64,000 bases of DNA from Lytechinus variegatus (Eukaryota; Echinodermata; Echinoidea; Temnopleuroida; Toxopneustidae). This document shows positions 53,244-64,000 of this stretch, one piece after another. The stretch covers positions 4,823,216-4,887,215 of the forward strand of contig NC_054752.1 in assembly GCF_018143015.1 (NCBI RefSeq). Direction: 5' to 3'. The position numbers were made by a program, and so were the translations under genes. The notes under the pieces are model-generated. The model saw only the letters and a list, made by a program, of their open reading frames with translations. It was not told the origin of the DNA and made no database searches. Numbering within the stretch: position 1 is the stretch's first letter; every line of letters begins with the position of its first letter.

Positions 53244-55550
53244 TTGAAAAAAAGAAGTTACAATAAATCTATCGCTATACATGTATATATTGGAATGATT
53301 TATTGAAACGTCTATGTGCAAATGTTTTGCTAACTTATATGATACATGGAAACATTAAAAAGATGAACGCAGAAACCATCTACAACACTTTTTCGGACTA
53401 TTGCGGTAGAGTTCTATTTTTGTTTTACAATACAATATCATTTCAGGTAGCATGAAAAATGACACGATTCTAATCGATTTCAGACGAAACTGTTCAAGAC
53501 CCCCTTGTGATTACATGTATATTCATCATATTTTTACTAAATCATTTTCTTAGTGGTTCACACATTTTTGAAAACTTAAATTTCATAACAATATTTCATG
53601 TTATCATTATGTATAAAACAAAATATTCTTGTCAAGTGAAACTCATTGATTCAAACTAGCAATTCAATTAGGCACGATAAAGATTCTTAAGCCGTATCTT
53701 GAAAAGAAAAAAAAAATATTTACATCGTCAGTTTGTTAAAAAATGCAGCAGAATAATTTTTTCACGCAAATACATCTACTATATAGGTTATGTGTAAAAA
53801 AAAGGTCATACCAGCAATCCCCTGATATTTTGTTTACACTAGCAGAATCATCTATAAATGTAGTAAGTTATTGAGTAAATAGTAAAGTAAAGCATTCTCC
53901 TTGTAAAGTACCAAATGATACTTATCTCAAAAATGTTTCCATGTTTTTTTTTTAGATTTAGATATTCAAATGGTGTAGCTGTAGTATATACAAATAATCT
54001 TATATAACTTTTTGTTAATATTAAAATATGATACATAAAAATATCAAAAGATGATTGGATAAACCGTTTAAAAAACAACTATCGCATACATCCCATATTC
54101 CCAACTAAGTTTTGATCATCTTTCCCAATCAAGTACATTTACGTTACCGAGATGAAAAGATGTCGTCAAAACAATTTTGAATGAACAAAGAATTGATAAA
54201 AATAATTCGTTTAAGCTTGGAAAACGATACAAAGATACAAATCTAACCAATTTCAGATCTTTAGGCATGTTTAGGTGATCATAATAATGCGCCTGCGAAT
54301 ATATGATTTTCTTCATCATTCATATATAATTGAACATAAATTTCCAGCAACACAGTCACTGCACGATATAGTATTGAAATAAACGTATTTACATCAGCCT
54401 ACCACAAACATCTAACTGATGTTTAAATCATGTTTACTAAAGCGAATGAATCAATTATGTATCTGGATGTTTTGATATAAAAACCGACCTGCAATCAGCG
54501 ACAATTTTCTGTTCAACTTTTGCAGATATTCATTTAATTCTTATTAAGAAATAATGTAGTCAAAATACTCTCGACAAAGCATTATCAAAACCATTTCCGT
54601 TCGGATGAAAATTTAAAAAAATCCAACAAATTGCAGTTATCGTTTTATTGCACCTGCAACTAAATCGTAAATGAACATAAATTTGATAAACATTCCAGCA
54701 AGCAAAACAGTCATTGATGCAGGCCTACTTGAATGGAACATGTCAAACAAATATTATAAATATGCAGCTGTTCATTAAAAGCAATTTAATCTTTATACAC
54801 ATGGACATTCAAAATAAAATTTCAAAATCCTGTTTGACTCATGCAGAAGCACATATTCATATAGTAATTAGATCAAAAAGCAATAAGCAAAGCATTTCCC
54901 TTTCATTAACTCCAAAAAACAAAAACAAACATAGTTATACATGACCAAAATGGAATAAATCTCTTTCAAATGCGCATTCTGGTAACAACAGATCCCTTTT
55001 GGTAAATAAGCACTATACTGGTACATTTTGGTTACCAATTACCAATTGTGAAATTATACACTACTTCTTATATATAAAGTGGTATGTTTTTAGGCCAAGA
55101 GTACAAAGTGCAATTTACCAAGATGTATTGTAATCTTTGTAACATCCCCCTCTCTCGGTAAATCCAGGTGACTATTATCATGTCATGATGGAGATAATTT
55201 CAGGGGCAGTTTCGTACGTAGCCACATCAAAATACTTTGTTGGTTTATGTTGATCTGATATTGGAAGTGAAAATATACAAACAAGCAAGCAATGCTTAGA
55301 TGTAATGCGCATCGAGGTATAGCGAACGTGACCACGCAATCCTCTCTAAAATCGCAACATTATTATGAGAACAATTATAATTTAATATAACGCGTTGAAA
55401 GGAGTCAAAGGTACAATTTCAATCTATAAAGGGGTATAGCGTTTCATGTAATGTAATTTTCATTACTGAATCAAGATATCACTGAACAATTATTTATAGT
55501 AACAACTACATGTACTCTTCATTAGCAGGATAAGACCGTGGTAGCTATAA
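53244..55550. other. AT-rich intergenic DNA, no gene seen
   Basis: No ORF, RNA or repeat boundary is defensible. Short open frames follow from AT-rich composition. Confidence 0.35.
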
Positions 55551-55554
55551 AACA

Positions 55555-56402
55555 CGTGATGGACGGGTGTCTGGAAAACGAAGACCGAAGACCGAAGACC
55601 GGGGACACGTATCACACTCGTGTGAAAGCGTTTGTAGTTCACGCACGAAGCGTGTACAAAGCAGTGCAAAGTGTGTACAAAACACGTGCGCGGGTTAGAA
55701 TGGACTTTGGACCTTGCCCCCTACACATGTTCTCCCATTGACATAACGCATGTCCCCGGTCTTCGATCTTCGTTTTCCAGACCTGTTGTTGGGTGTCTGG
55801 AAAACGAAGACAGAAGACCGGGGCCATCGCATCCGTCTAGCTAAAATAAACCATTATTATATTCAGATCAAATTCAGGAATATTCTGATATTGGATATGT
55901 AGTCAGTTATGATTGGTTGATAAGTTAATGATTAATTGTATGGATATCGTTATCAGCTAGGGCATAATTAATACATAAAAATTATAACGTACAATACACC
56001 TCATACTGCGCAATCACGTACAAGCAGTCTCAACTTAACTGCCGTTTGCAACTACCATTGACATAACGAATGTCCCCGGTCTTCGATCTTCGTTTTCCAG
56101 ACCTGTTGTTGGGTGTCTGGAAAACGAAGACAGAAGACCGGGGATCGCTTCAATCCGTCTAGCTAAAATAAACCATTATTATATTCAGATCAAATTCAGG
56201 AATATTCTGATATTGGATATGTGATCAGTTATGATTGCTTGATAAGTTAATGATTAATATTGTATGGATATCGTGATGTGAATGATAATTGAGTGAGCAA
56301 TATATCGCGCTCAGCTGGCATTTGCAATTTTACTACCATTGACATAACACATGTCCCCGGTCTTCGATCTTCGTTTTCCAGACACCCAACAACAGGTCTG
56401 AT
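55555..56402. repeat. Dispersed/tandem hairpin repeat, GTCTGGAAAACGAAGA family
   Basis: The block CCCCGGTCTTCGATCTTCG, then TTTTCCAGAC, a CTGTTGTTGGG loop and GTCTGGAAAACGAAGACAGA with GACCGGGG can fold into a long hairpin. It occurs at about 55755-55825 and 56073-56143. Single arms lie at 55567-55605 and 56353-56398. Between them, a ~220-bp body (CATCCGTCTAGCTAAAATAA, 'aggaatattctgatattgga') is repeated almost exactly (55828-56035 and 56153-56330), as is 'ccattgacataacg.atgtcc'. Confidence 0.7.
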
Positions 56403-57890
56403 CTTTGATTAAAAAAATACCTAGTAGAATCTTATATTTCATTTATTTTTACTAAAGTTAGGGTGCCAAAGATACGCGTACATTTTTGTTTATAAAAACA
56501 TATTGAGGCATTAATATTGCAATAACATAACATTTAATTTACCCCAAAAACCTATAGCTGACAAAATAATGGACAGACGGAAAATACAATAAAATTAACT
56601 TAATATGCACAAGATTGGACCTGCTCTTTTACATGTAATTTTGAACAAGAGTTACATTAAGTGTTATGCATTGTTCCATTAGGTTGACAAAAATACTTAT
56701 GTTTTTGTAATGCTGAACATAAAGATGAATATCAATGTTGCAAATGGCTCCAGAAAAGTACAAATATCGATAAAAATATGTTTATTTATTTATTTTTCCC
56801 CTTTTAGGGAGGTGCTGAACATAAAAATGCTAATGATAAGCACAATCTTGTTACATTATACATGGCATCGAAATAAGACCAACAAAACTCGTATCAGAGT
56901 TTTGTGGGCTCAAATAAATGCCCGAAACTCGATGCTGGACAATTTCGTTCAAAGTATTCGCAGGCGGCCATTTTGAAGAAAGCGTCTTGGGGTGATATGT
57001 GTTTTAAAGCTGTTCAACATATCAATATATAAGGGGATTATAGGGGTTGATAACTCAAAATCTTAGGTCTATGTAAGGAGTCGACATGGTCTTGATATCC
57101 AAATCAAGGTAAATACAGTAAATCATCTTTTACATGGAGATCATTGAAATCATGCCTTGTCTGACTGTTTTAGCATACTTGGCTTGAAATATGATAGCAA
57201 AGCACTATTAAGCATCATCTGCCAGGATATGCCTATTTCCTGCATATAAATATCAGAAAATTGTTACTTTTTAAAAATTCCCATCATTTTTTTTTAATTC
57301 CTGAAAATTGCCAAAAATTAAAAAAAATCCCACAAAAGTCAAATTTATTCCCATGGAAAGTTTCAAGAAAATTCCCAGTAATTTAGCAACCCTTCTCCCC
57401 CCCCCCAAAAAAAAATCATTACTAAAAAAATAAAGAGAAAGTGAAAGAGAGATGGATGAAATATTATTTTACGAATAATGTACCCAAAATGAAAAACAAA
57501 ATGAAAATTTTTGCTCTGTCGCTGGCTCGGTGAGAAAAGTAAATTTTGCTCGATACGTCATATCTGGCCCCCTCAAAATTACACTCCTGATTTTGTAATA
57601 CTGTGATAATTTTTAAAGTAACGTTTGAATCTATTCAACACGAAGTTTAATCTATTCACTGGTTATTTTACATGAAAAGTAGACTGGTCAAATACGATAA
57701 AAATACCCTTACTGGTTGAAAGGTTAAAAATAATTTAAGCACTCAAGGGTGTTCCAAGATGATGCCCTCACTGGCTGTCGCGAGCTAAAAATCCACAATT
57801 TATCCATTACTTTATAAAATGGCTTTAATTTGGTTTCTATTCATTGGTTTTAAGGATCAAGTAGTACATTTGGCCAAATACAAGGACAGC
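56403..57890. other. Intergenic stretch, no gene seen
   Basis: AT-rich, with a C/A homopolymer patch near 57397-57413. An open frame at 56710-56976 has no recognisable motif. Confidence 0.3.
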
Positions 57891-57899
57891 CAGTGGTTT

Positions 57900-58795
57900 G
57901 GAATGTCCAAAAAATCCAAGATGGCTTCGAAAAATTGAATCTAGAATGGTTGCTGATACCTAAAGCGTACATAGCTCATTTCATATTGGCCTAGAGGATG
58001 ATATATTGGTGTCTAAATCATTGGTTTCAAGAGTCTAACAATATTAGGACAAGTTACAATGACAGGTGTGTTTGAAAATCCAATATGGCTTCCAAAAACT
58101 ATTCTAAAACGGTTGCTGATACTTGAAAATGGAAGAGCTCCTTTTATATTCACTTGTGAGATATGATTTTGGTGTTGAAACCATAGCTTCAAGAGTCAAA
58201 TAATAAATTAGGATATAGTTTGCTCAATATCTGTCTGGGGAATATGATTTGTTGTTTCAAGGGTCAATACATAAGGACAAGCTACATGGACAGTCAGTGG
58301 TCTAGTATGTCCACATTTCCAAGATGGCTTACAAAAAAAGTTTTGTAAAACCATATCTAATGTTACTTACAAATAAACATTGGTTGTTCAATATCTGTCT
58401 GGGGAATATTATGTTGCTGTCTAAACCATAGTTTAAAGGGTCGTGCAATGCATTAAGACAAGTTACAAGGACAGTCATTGGTCTGGTATGTAAAAAAACG
58501 CAAGGTGACTTACAAAAATGGGGTCTAAAATTGACTGTTTTTAATCAAATCTGACGTAGATCATTCTATATCCGCCTGTGAAATGTGATTCTGGTGTCTA
58601 AACCATAGTTACAAGAGTCAAATAATAAATTAGGACATAGTTTGTTCAATATCTGTCTGGGGAATATGATCTTGATGTCTCAACCATTATCATAAAACCA
58701 TTTTTAATGCATTAGAACAAGTTACAAGGACAATCAATGGAATGATATGTTAAAAAATCCAAGATGGCCTCCAAAATGGGGTCATGCACATTAAG
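57900..58795. repeat. Irregular tandem repeat with AAGATGGC(T/C) words
   Basis: Units of about 165-260 bp marked by 'ccaagatggcttacaaaaa'-like phrases at 57918, 58082, 58320, 58501 and 58762. Other recurring phrases are 'caatatctgtctggggaata', 'ggacaagttacaaggacagt' and 'aaaccatagtt'. It is non-coding and merges into the next array. Confidence 0.65.
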
Positions 58796-60795
58796 TAAAT
58801 TTTTCACCTGTCCATAGTCTCCATACCCTTGTCATCCATGTTGTTTTTGAAAAAAATAGATGTTATCGGGTTGCCATGGCAATGGCTCAAGATGTTATAT
58901 TTATAAACCTAGTCACAAACATATCTTGATCAGTACCTTAAAATAATTGAAAATGGAAAGATGATCATACATGTCTGTATTCTACATTTTTATCAATATG
59001 TTTACCTTTCTACAGGGAAATAAGCTATTGCCATGGCAACGAGCCCATTGCAACATTTTAAAAAGAATTTAATTCAAGCGTAACCAAGGCAACATAATTT
59101 TTTATCTTTCTAAAGAACTCCTGCAGAACTCATTCTATACTTTATGTTCAAATGAGGGGTTCAAAACTTAAGCATATACAGAATAATTCTAATTGTATTT
59201 CCCACCTGTCCATTGTGTTGTCAACTATGTTTTTTTTCAAATTCGATGTAATTTGGTTGCCATGACAATGGCTTCAGATATTATTTGTATGTTAACAGCA
59301 AACATATCAACTCTTATCACAAAATTAGGAGAAATGAAAGAAAAATCAGAGTCTATAGTCATATTTCTAATCAAAACTGGTACTTTTCTTGTGTAAATGA
59401 GCCGTTGCTATGGCAACAGGTCATTTGCAACATTGATATTTATCGTGGAATTCAAGTATTGCTAAGGCAACATCAATGTTGGACATTCTAATTAGTTCAT
59501 GCAAAACACTCACTTTATTATTTCCCCTAAAATAATTGAGTAGGTCAAACCTTATGCATAAAAGTGATTTTCATTGTATTATTCACCTATCCATAACCTT
59601 GTCATCCCTGTTTTGTTGTTTTTTAAATTGAATGTTATCTGGTTGCCATGGCAATGACTTAAGATGTTTTATATATATATATATATATAAATTTAGTCAC
59701 AAACATATCTCGATTAGTACCTTAAAATTATTGAAAATGGAATGATGATCATACATGTATTCTACATTTTTATCAATATTTTACCTTTCTAGAGGGAAAT
59801 AAGCTGTTGCCATGGCAACGGGTTCTTTGCAACATTGTTTCTTTTTATTTAATTCAAGTATTACCAAGTCAACATCAATCTGTATCATTCCAATTAGTTC
59901 ATGCAGAACACTCACTGTATTATTTCCCCTAAATTAATTGAGTAGGTCAAACCTTATGCATGTACATATAAGTTAATTTTCATTGTACTTTTCACCTTTC
60001 CATAACCTTGTCATCCCTGTTGTTGTTGTTTTTAATTAGATGTTATCTGGTTGCCATGGCAATGACTTAAGATATTATATTTATAAATTTAGTCAAAAGC
60101 ATATCCCGATTAGTACCTAAAAAATGATTGAAAATGGACTGATGATCATACATGTATTCTACATTTTTATCAATATTTTTACCTTTCTAGAGGGAAATAA
60201 GCTGTTGCCATGGCAACGGGTTCTTTGCAACATTGTTTCTTTTTATTTAATTCAAGCATTACCAATGCAACATAAAGTTTTATCTTTATAAAGAACTCCT
60301 GCAGAACACTTTCTGTATTTTTGGTTCAAATGAGGGGGTCAAAACTAAAGCATACATATAAAGTCAATTCCAGTTGATTTTTCCACCTGCCCATTGTCTT
60401 GTCAACCATGTTATTTTTGTAAATCAGTTGTTATTTGGTTGCCATGGCAATGGCTTGAGATATGATTTATACATCTAGCAACCAAAATATCTTTGTTTAA
60501 CACTGTAAAATTAGGGAAAATTAAAGATAAATCATATTCTACAACTTTTTTTAATCAAAATTTTTATTTTTCTGGGGAAAAACAAGCCGTTGCCATGGCA
60601 ACGGACCAATTGGAACTATCTTGTTGATTTTGAATGTTTCTAAATTTTATATATATTCAATTGGAAGCTTGAAAGTTATCATTTTATTCATCTATATCAT
60701 GTTTATTTACCATTTACATGGGAATGTACGTCATTTTTGAGAAATTATTCCGTTGCCATGGCAACGGCCGAAAATGGCATTTTAAAATTTACCTC
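58796..60795. repeat. Tandem array (~390 bp unit) of GTTGCCATGGCAAC palindromes
   Basis: About five units at ~386-408 bp spacing. Each has 'cttgtcatccatgttgtttt', then GGTTGCCATGGCAATG, 'atatctcgattagtacctta', AGATGATCATACATG, 'tacatttttatcaatatttt', 'gaaataagctgttgccatgg' and a CAACATTG part. The 14-bp palindrome or a 1-3 base variant is at 58870, 59027, 59256, 59404, 59642, 59806, 60050, 60204, 60438, 60589 and 60752; exact GTTGCCATGGCAAC at 59806, 60204, 60589 and 60752. This matches the RFX-family X-box consensus (established knowledge). It is non-coding and ends ~300 bp before the 3' end of the intact TRIM-like gene. Confidence 0.85.
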
Positions 60796-61080
60796 CCATC
60801 TTTAAAATAAATCTTACGGCATATACTAATACTTGTGAAAGTTTCATGCTTTAGTCAAATTTTGCACAATTCTTGTGATTTTTGGAGCTTATCCGCTCTA
60901 CTATATATGTTTTCAATATGACTATGAAGCTTACCCACAATCAAACCATGGATTACAATGAATCATGCGTTTTCATCCCTTTTTTCTTTTCAATTTGAAA
61001 GCATAAAATGGTAAGATGTAGCAACAGTCCCAATATCATTTGTTTGGTTTGCTTAGTATTATGATTCATCGGTCACGGAT

Positions 61081-62904
61081 CTAGAGGATGAATCGCTTTT
61101 TGAATATGAGAATATTATCTCTATCGCATGCAATCATATTCCCTGATGACGTCATCATCACTCGAGATCCGACAAGGTGATTGGATCTATTATTTCTATC
61201 CAGTCTAGTTGATAAAGGGAATGATGCTACTCTTCTCTTCTTCATATCACCCTCACTCATCACCTGATCAATCACACACGTCTTACCCTCATCATTTGAT
61301 GTCACGACGTAGAGGTCGTCTGTCATACGATCAACACACACATTCAAGATGACATCACTGTGGGGGATTTCCCTATGATCGCCCTCTCTGTCAATGATGA
61401 GCGCTCTGCTGCGATCTACTGATGAGGGTAGAGCGATGATGTGACCTGATGACAGCACATCGTACATTACTATCTTCTCTTTACACGTGATGGTATTGAT
61501 AATCTCATCATTAGCTGGGTTGATGACGTATATCATAGACTGATCCACTTCAGCAGCGATGATCATCCCATCCTGATCGATTGCAACGCGCACCCCTACA
61601 TCAGTACGCGTCGTGTTTCTTGGTATTGTGACGTCATTGATGTGATTCCACTGTCTGTCGTATACACTGATGCACCCAGGTAGACTGTCTCCTGTACAAC
61701 CTGTGATGTATCTACCACATACTATCTTGTCATCATTCAGTACTGCACATGAGATTATAAATGATGTATCACTACTGTTGATCACTCTCTGTGTGGTTTT
61801 ACTGTTCAAATCTAACATGTAGGTATGTACTTTACCAGCAGTAAAATCTGTGATCATCACCTTATCATCATCTATACATCCAGCAATGCGCGGGAATCTG
61901 ATTTTATCTGTAACATTGATTGTATCAATGAGCTTCCACTCTCCATCATACCCATCAATTCTTCCATCATACTTCTCTCTCCCAACACCCTTCACAAACC
62001 TCACACCTAATACAACACGATTTATTTCTTTCACCTCACCCTCATTCAGTTGCTTCTTTAGTTCCTCACTCACTGATGCATGCACACGATGTCCATCTGT
62101 GACAATATTTTTATCGTCTTCAAGAATTCTGTCCAGTGTCTCTTTTGCTTTCTCTGCTGATTTGGTGTCGTCTTGCCATGATTTCTCAAGCTCTCCAATC
62201 TTTCTCTCGATCTCTTGAGCGATGTTCTGAATGTCATTCTGAAGAATGCGCTGTTTATCAATTATCGTTTTTCGTCTCTTCTCCGCATTTAAACGATTTT
62301 CATTATGTCGCTCCTCTCTCTTCGCGTTGTTCTGTTTAATTTTATCCTGGAGCTTTCGAATCTCATCTTGATGTTGCTCATTTTCCTCATCAACCTCCTT
62401 GTCGATTTTATCAGCATCCTCTTTTTCCTTGGCTCTGTCCCTTTCGATCGCGTTTTCGATTTCGGAATCAACCTCATTCTGAATAGTTTTAAAATGTTCG
62501 TCTGGGACTTGTTTACCCTGATGAATCTCAATCCCATAAGCTTGTAATAGCTCCAATTTGTCCATCACTGCTTTATGAAGGTTGCTGAGCTTTGCTTTGT
62601 TTTCCCGTAGTGCGTCCTCTATGTCCTGCCGTACACAAGGTTTTTCATGATGATCTATCACAGCGCAAGAAAGACATAAAACTTCGCCATGCGTCTTGCA
62701 GTACATATCCATGATTTTCTCGTGTTTCTCACAGAAGAGATTAGGTACACCTCTCCGTACTATTCCGATGCATTCTTTTTTCAAGGCGCAGTCATGACAG
62801 AGCTTCTTCTTCTCCTTCACATAGAACGTGACGTCAGTAATCGATTCGCACTCAGCTTCTTCACAAACAGCGCCCTCTTCATCTGAGCTGAGTTTAGACG
62901 CCAT
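61081..62904 (-). CDS. TRIM-like protein without RING: B-boxes, coiled coil, beta-propeller-like C-terminus
   Basis: 607 codons in one exon. Residues 14-45 contain paired Cys (C14, C19, C36, C39, C45) as in a degenerate B-box 1. Residues 58-86 form a B-box 2 (C58, H61, C69, H72, C77, C80, H85, H86). Residues ~95-300 are a long, highly charged coiled coil (DKIDKEVDEENEQHQDEIRK). Residues ~325-600 are strand-rich repeats (YDGRIDGYDGEWKLIDTINV; MIYVINPANDEIINTI; DDLYVVTSNDEGKTCVIDQV), best read as an NHL/WD-like propeller. No RING is present, so ubiquitin-ligase activity of its own is not expected. Sea urchins and other marine deuterostomes have many such TRIM56/TRIM2-3-like genes, some linked to innate immunity. 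The start is conserved with the broken paralog at 19281-21078, and an acceptor-like site lies ~35 bp upstream. The exact family name is inferred. Confidence 0.9.
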   Translation of the reverse strand: MASKLSSDEEGAVCEEAECESITDVTFYVKEKKKLCHDCALKKECIGIVRRGVPNLFCEKHEKIMDMYCKTHGEVLCLSCAVIDHHEKPCVRQDIEDALRENKAKLSNLHKAVMDKLELLQAYGIEIHQGKQVPDEHFKTIQNEVDSEIENAIERDRAKEKEDADKIDKEVDEENEQHQDEIRKLQDKIKQNNAKREERHNENRLNAEKRRKTIIDKQRILQNDIQNIAQEIERKIGELEKSWQDDTKSAEKAKETLDRILEDDKNIVTDGHRVHASVSEELKKQLNEGEVKEINRVVLGVRFVKGVGREKYDGRIDGYDGEWKLIDTINVTDKIRFPRIAGCIDDDKVMITDFTAGKVHTYMLDLNSKTTQRVINSSDTSFIISCAVLNDDKIVCGRYITGCTGDSLPGCISVYDRQWNHINDVTIPRNTTRTDVGVRVAIDQDGMIIAAEVDQSMIYVINPANDEIINTITCKEKIVMYDVLSSGHIIALPSSVDRSRALIIDREGDHREIPHSDVILNVCVDRMTDDLYVVTSNDEGKTCVIDQVMSEGDMKKRRVASFPLSTRLDRNNRSNHLVGSRVMMTSSGNMIACDRDNILIFKKRFIL

Positions 62905-62938
62905 CGTGAAAAGAATTTAAAGGGATTCAAGGTTGGGG

Positions 62939-62950
62939 GCTGTAAAGAAA
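62939..62950 (-). promoter_or_regulatory. Probable splice acceptor in the 5' leader of the TRIM-like gene
   Basis: CCTTTCTTTACAG on the minus strand, followed by a ~35-base leader and the ATG; conserved in the paralog. Confidence 0.5.
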
Positions 62951-63010
62951 GGGCATACAAAAAGTAGGATTGAGGGCAAGACGCATTTAGAAAAATATCA
63001 TATAAGTTAA

Positions 63011-63060
63011 ACAAGAGAGAGAGAGAGAGAGAGCTAGAGAGAGAACGAGAAAGAGGGAGT
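63011..63060. repeat. GA microsatellite upstream of the TRIM-like gene
   Basis: (AG)n with a CTAGAGAGAGAACGAG interruption. The position relative to the gene corresponds to the GA-rich tract upstream of the paralog. Confidence 0.7.
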
Positions 63061-63410
63061 GGGAGGGGTGCGATGGGTGTAATACCTACATTGACATACC
63101 TATGCTACATTTTTTTCGATTGTTTCATGCATGGAATTTTTTATGATTTCAGATAATTATTTTTTTGCATCAAATTATACCCTCGTTGCAGAATAATAAT
63201 CCAGTTTTATAATAATTTATGTCAGTCACGGCACTATTATGACTATTATGCCAATGGTCACTTCGAAACCTTATAGAGTTGCAGCAAAAGGTTTTTAGGA
63301 TCTTGTCTTGCCTTCCACACAGTCAGCTCAGATCATTAGTCGATTTGACAGTCTCATAGGCTCAATACAACAACCTAGAAATGTTCTTTCCGATGAAGTT
63401 TTTTTCTTGA
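63061..63410. other. Upstream DNA of the TRIM-like gene, no feature recognised
   Basis: AT-rich; no motif, repeat or coding sequence identified. Confidence 0.3.
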
Positions 63411-63414
63411 TTCG

Positions 63415-64000
63415 TGTTCCTAAGGGGTCCTAGAACAAATTCAGCTTGGTTGCCAAAAGTTGCCGTTTGGGCAATTTTGCTAATTTGCATAAATCCAAAA
63501 TGGCCCCAGATGCCATCTTGAAAACCTAACTTTTGAACCCCTGTCCACAAAATGATGAGTAATGACTCGTTTTAGGGGTTTAGAGATGTGTAGAACTGAT
63601 TTCTGTTATCATTTTTGCAATATAAGGTCATCTTCAGGTCAAATCCAAGCTGGCCGCCATATGCAATCTTGAAAAATTGACTTGTGTTCCCCTTGCCCGA
63701 GAATGACGAGTAATACCTCTATTTAGGGGTTTTGGGGTGTGCAGAATACATGTCTGCTTTCTATTTTGCAATATAATGTCATCTTCAGGTCAAATCCAAG
63801 ATGGCCGCCATATGACACCATCTTGAAATATCAATTTTGAACCCTTTGCCCCAGAATCATGCATAATAACTCTATTCCTGAGTCATTAGATATGTTGATT
63901 CAATTCATGTAGTTATTTTGCACAAAGGATAACCTTCAGATCAAATCCAAGATGGCCACCAACCGCCATCTTGAAAAATTACTGTCTGAGGCTTATACGT
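63415..64000. repeat. 151-bp tandem array with AAGATGGCCGCCAT words, runs off the window
   Basis: The marker AAATCCAA(A/G) followed by TGGCC occurs at 63490, 63641, 63792 and 63943, exactly 151 bp apart. Each unit includes 'gccatcttgaaaa', a GAACCC(C)T phrase, 'atgagtaatgactc'-like text, TAGGGGTTT and 'tcatcttcaggtcaaatcca'. It is non-coding. The array continues beyond the window. Confidence 0.85.

Overview
The window is animal genomic DNA, AT-rich, gene-poor and crowded with transposable elements. Four things point to a marine deuterostome, most likely an echinoderm such as a sea urchin: a RING-less B-box/coiled-coil/propeller TRIM-like gene pair, tRNA-derived SINEs, many TA-flanked MITEs, and a Polinton. 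The species assignment is inference; no search was possible.

Layout. 0-1.3 kb: an inverted-repeat MITE and a LINE 3' tail. 1.3-11.6 kb: three copies of one ~3.3-3.6 kb non-autonomous DNA transposon (plus, minus, plus), whose ends are dense in CGAGT/ACTCG words and whose interiors carry an AGGTCA-rich repeat, smaller MITEs and a gene-like ORF fragment. 12.4-18.2 kb: a solitary AGGTCA-rich element, a TA-flanked MITE and a SINE. 19.3-21.1 kb: a frameshifted TRIM-like gene. 22.5-24.5 kb: a 2 kb foldback element ending in short tandem repeats. 25.2-28.3 kb: a LINE interrupted by a hAT-type MITE (8-bp target duplication) and by a solo LTR (4-bp target duplication). 28.7-36.2 kb: hairpin-rich MITEs, a tRNA-derived SINE inside a mariner-like element, and pyrimidine-rich minisatellites.

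36.465-53.243 kb is a Polinton (Maverick) of about 16.8 kb with 597-bp terminal inverted repeats that look essentially identical where compared. It carries a protein-primed family B polymerase, retroviral-type integrase with chromodomain, packaging ATPase, adenovirus-type protease, major and minor capsid proteins, a basic core-like protein and several conserved proteins of unknown role. It looks young and close to whole, with perhaps one break. Its most unusual cargo is a left-end plus-strand gene that places a WW domain next to a PC4-like single-strand-DNA-binding domain.

53.2-64 kb: AT-rich DNA, a hairpin repeat family at 55.5-56.4 kb, then a ~390-bp tandem array (58.8-60.8 kb) holding eleven copies or near copies of the palindrome GTTGCCATGGCAAC (the RFX X-box consensus), an intact 607-residue TRIM-like gene, and a 151-bp tandem array with AAGATGGCCGCCAT words (YY1-like) that runs off the end.

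The only host genes I can defend are the two TRIM-like paralogs, 42 kb apart in the same orientation: one intact, one frameshifted with a MITE just upstream. Almost everything else is mobile DNA or satellite.
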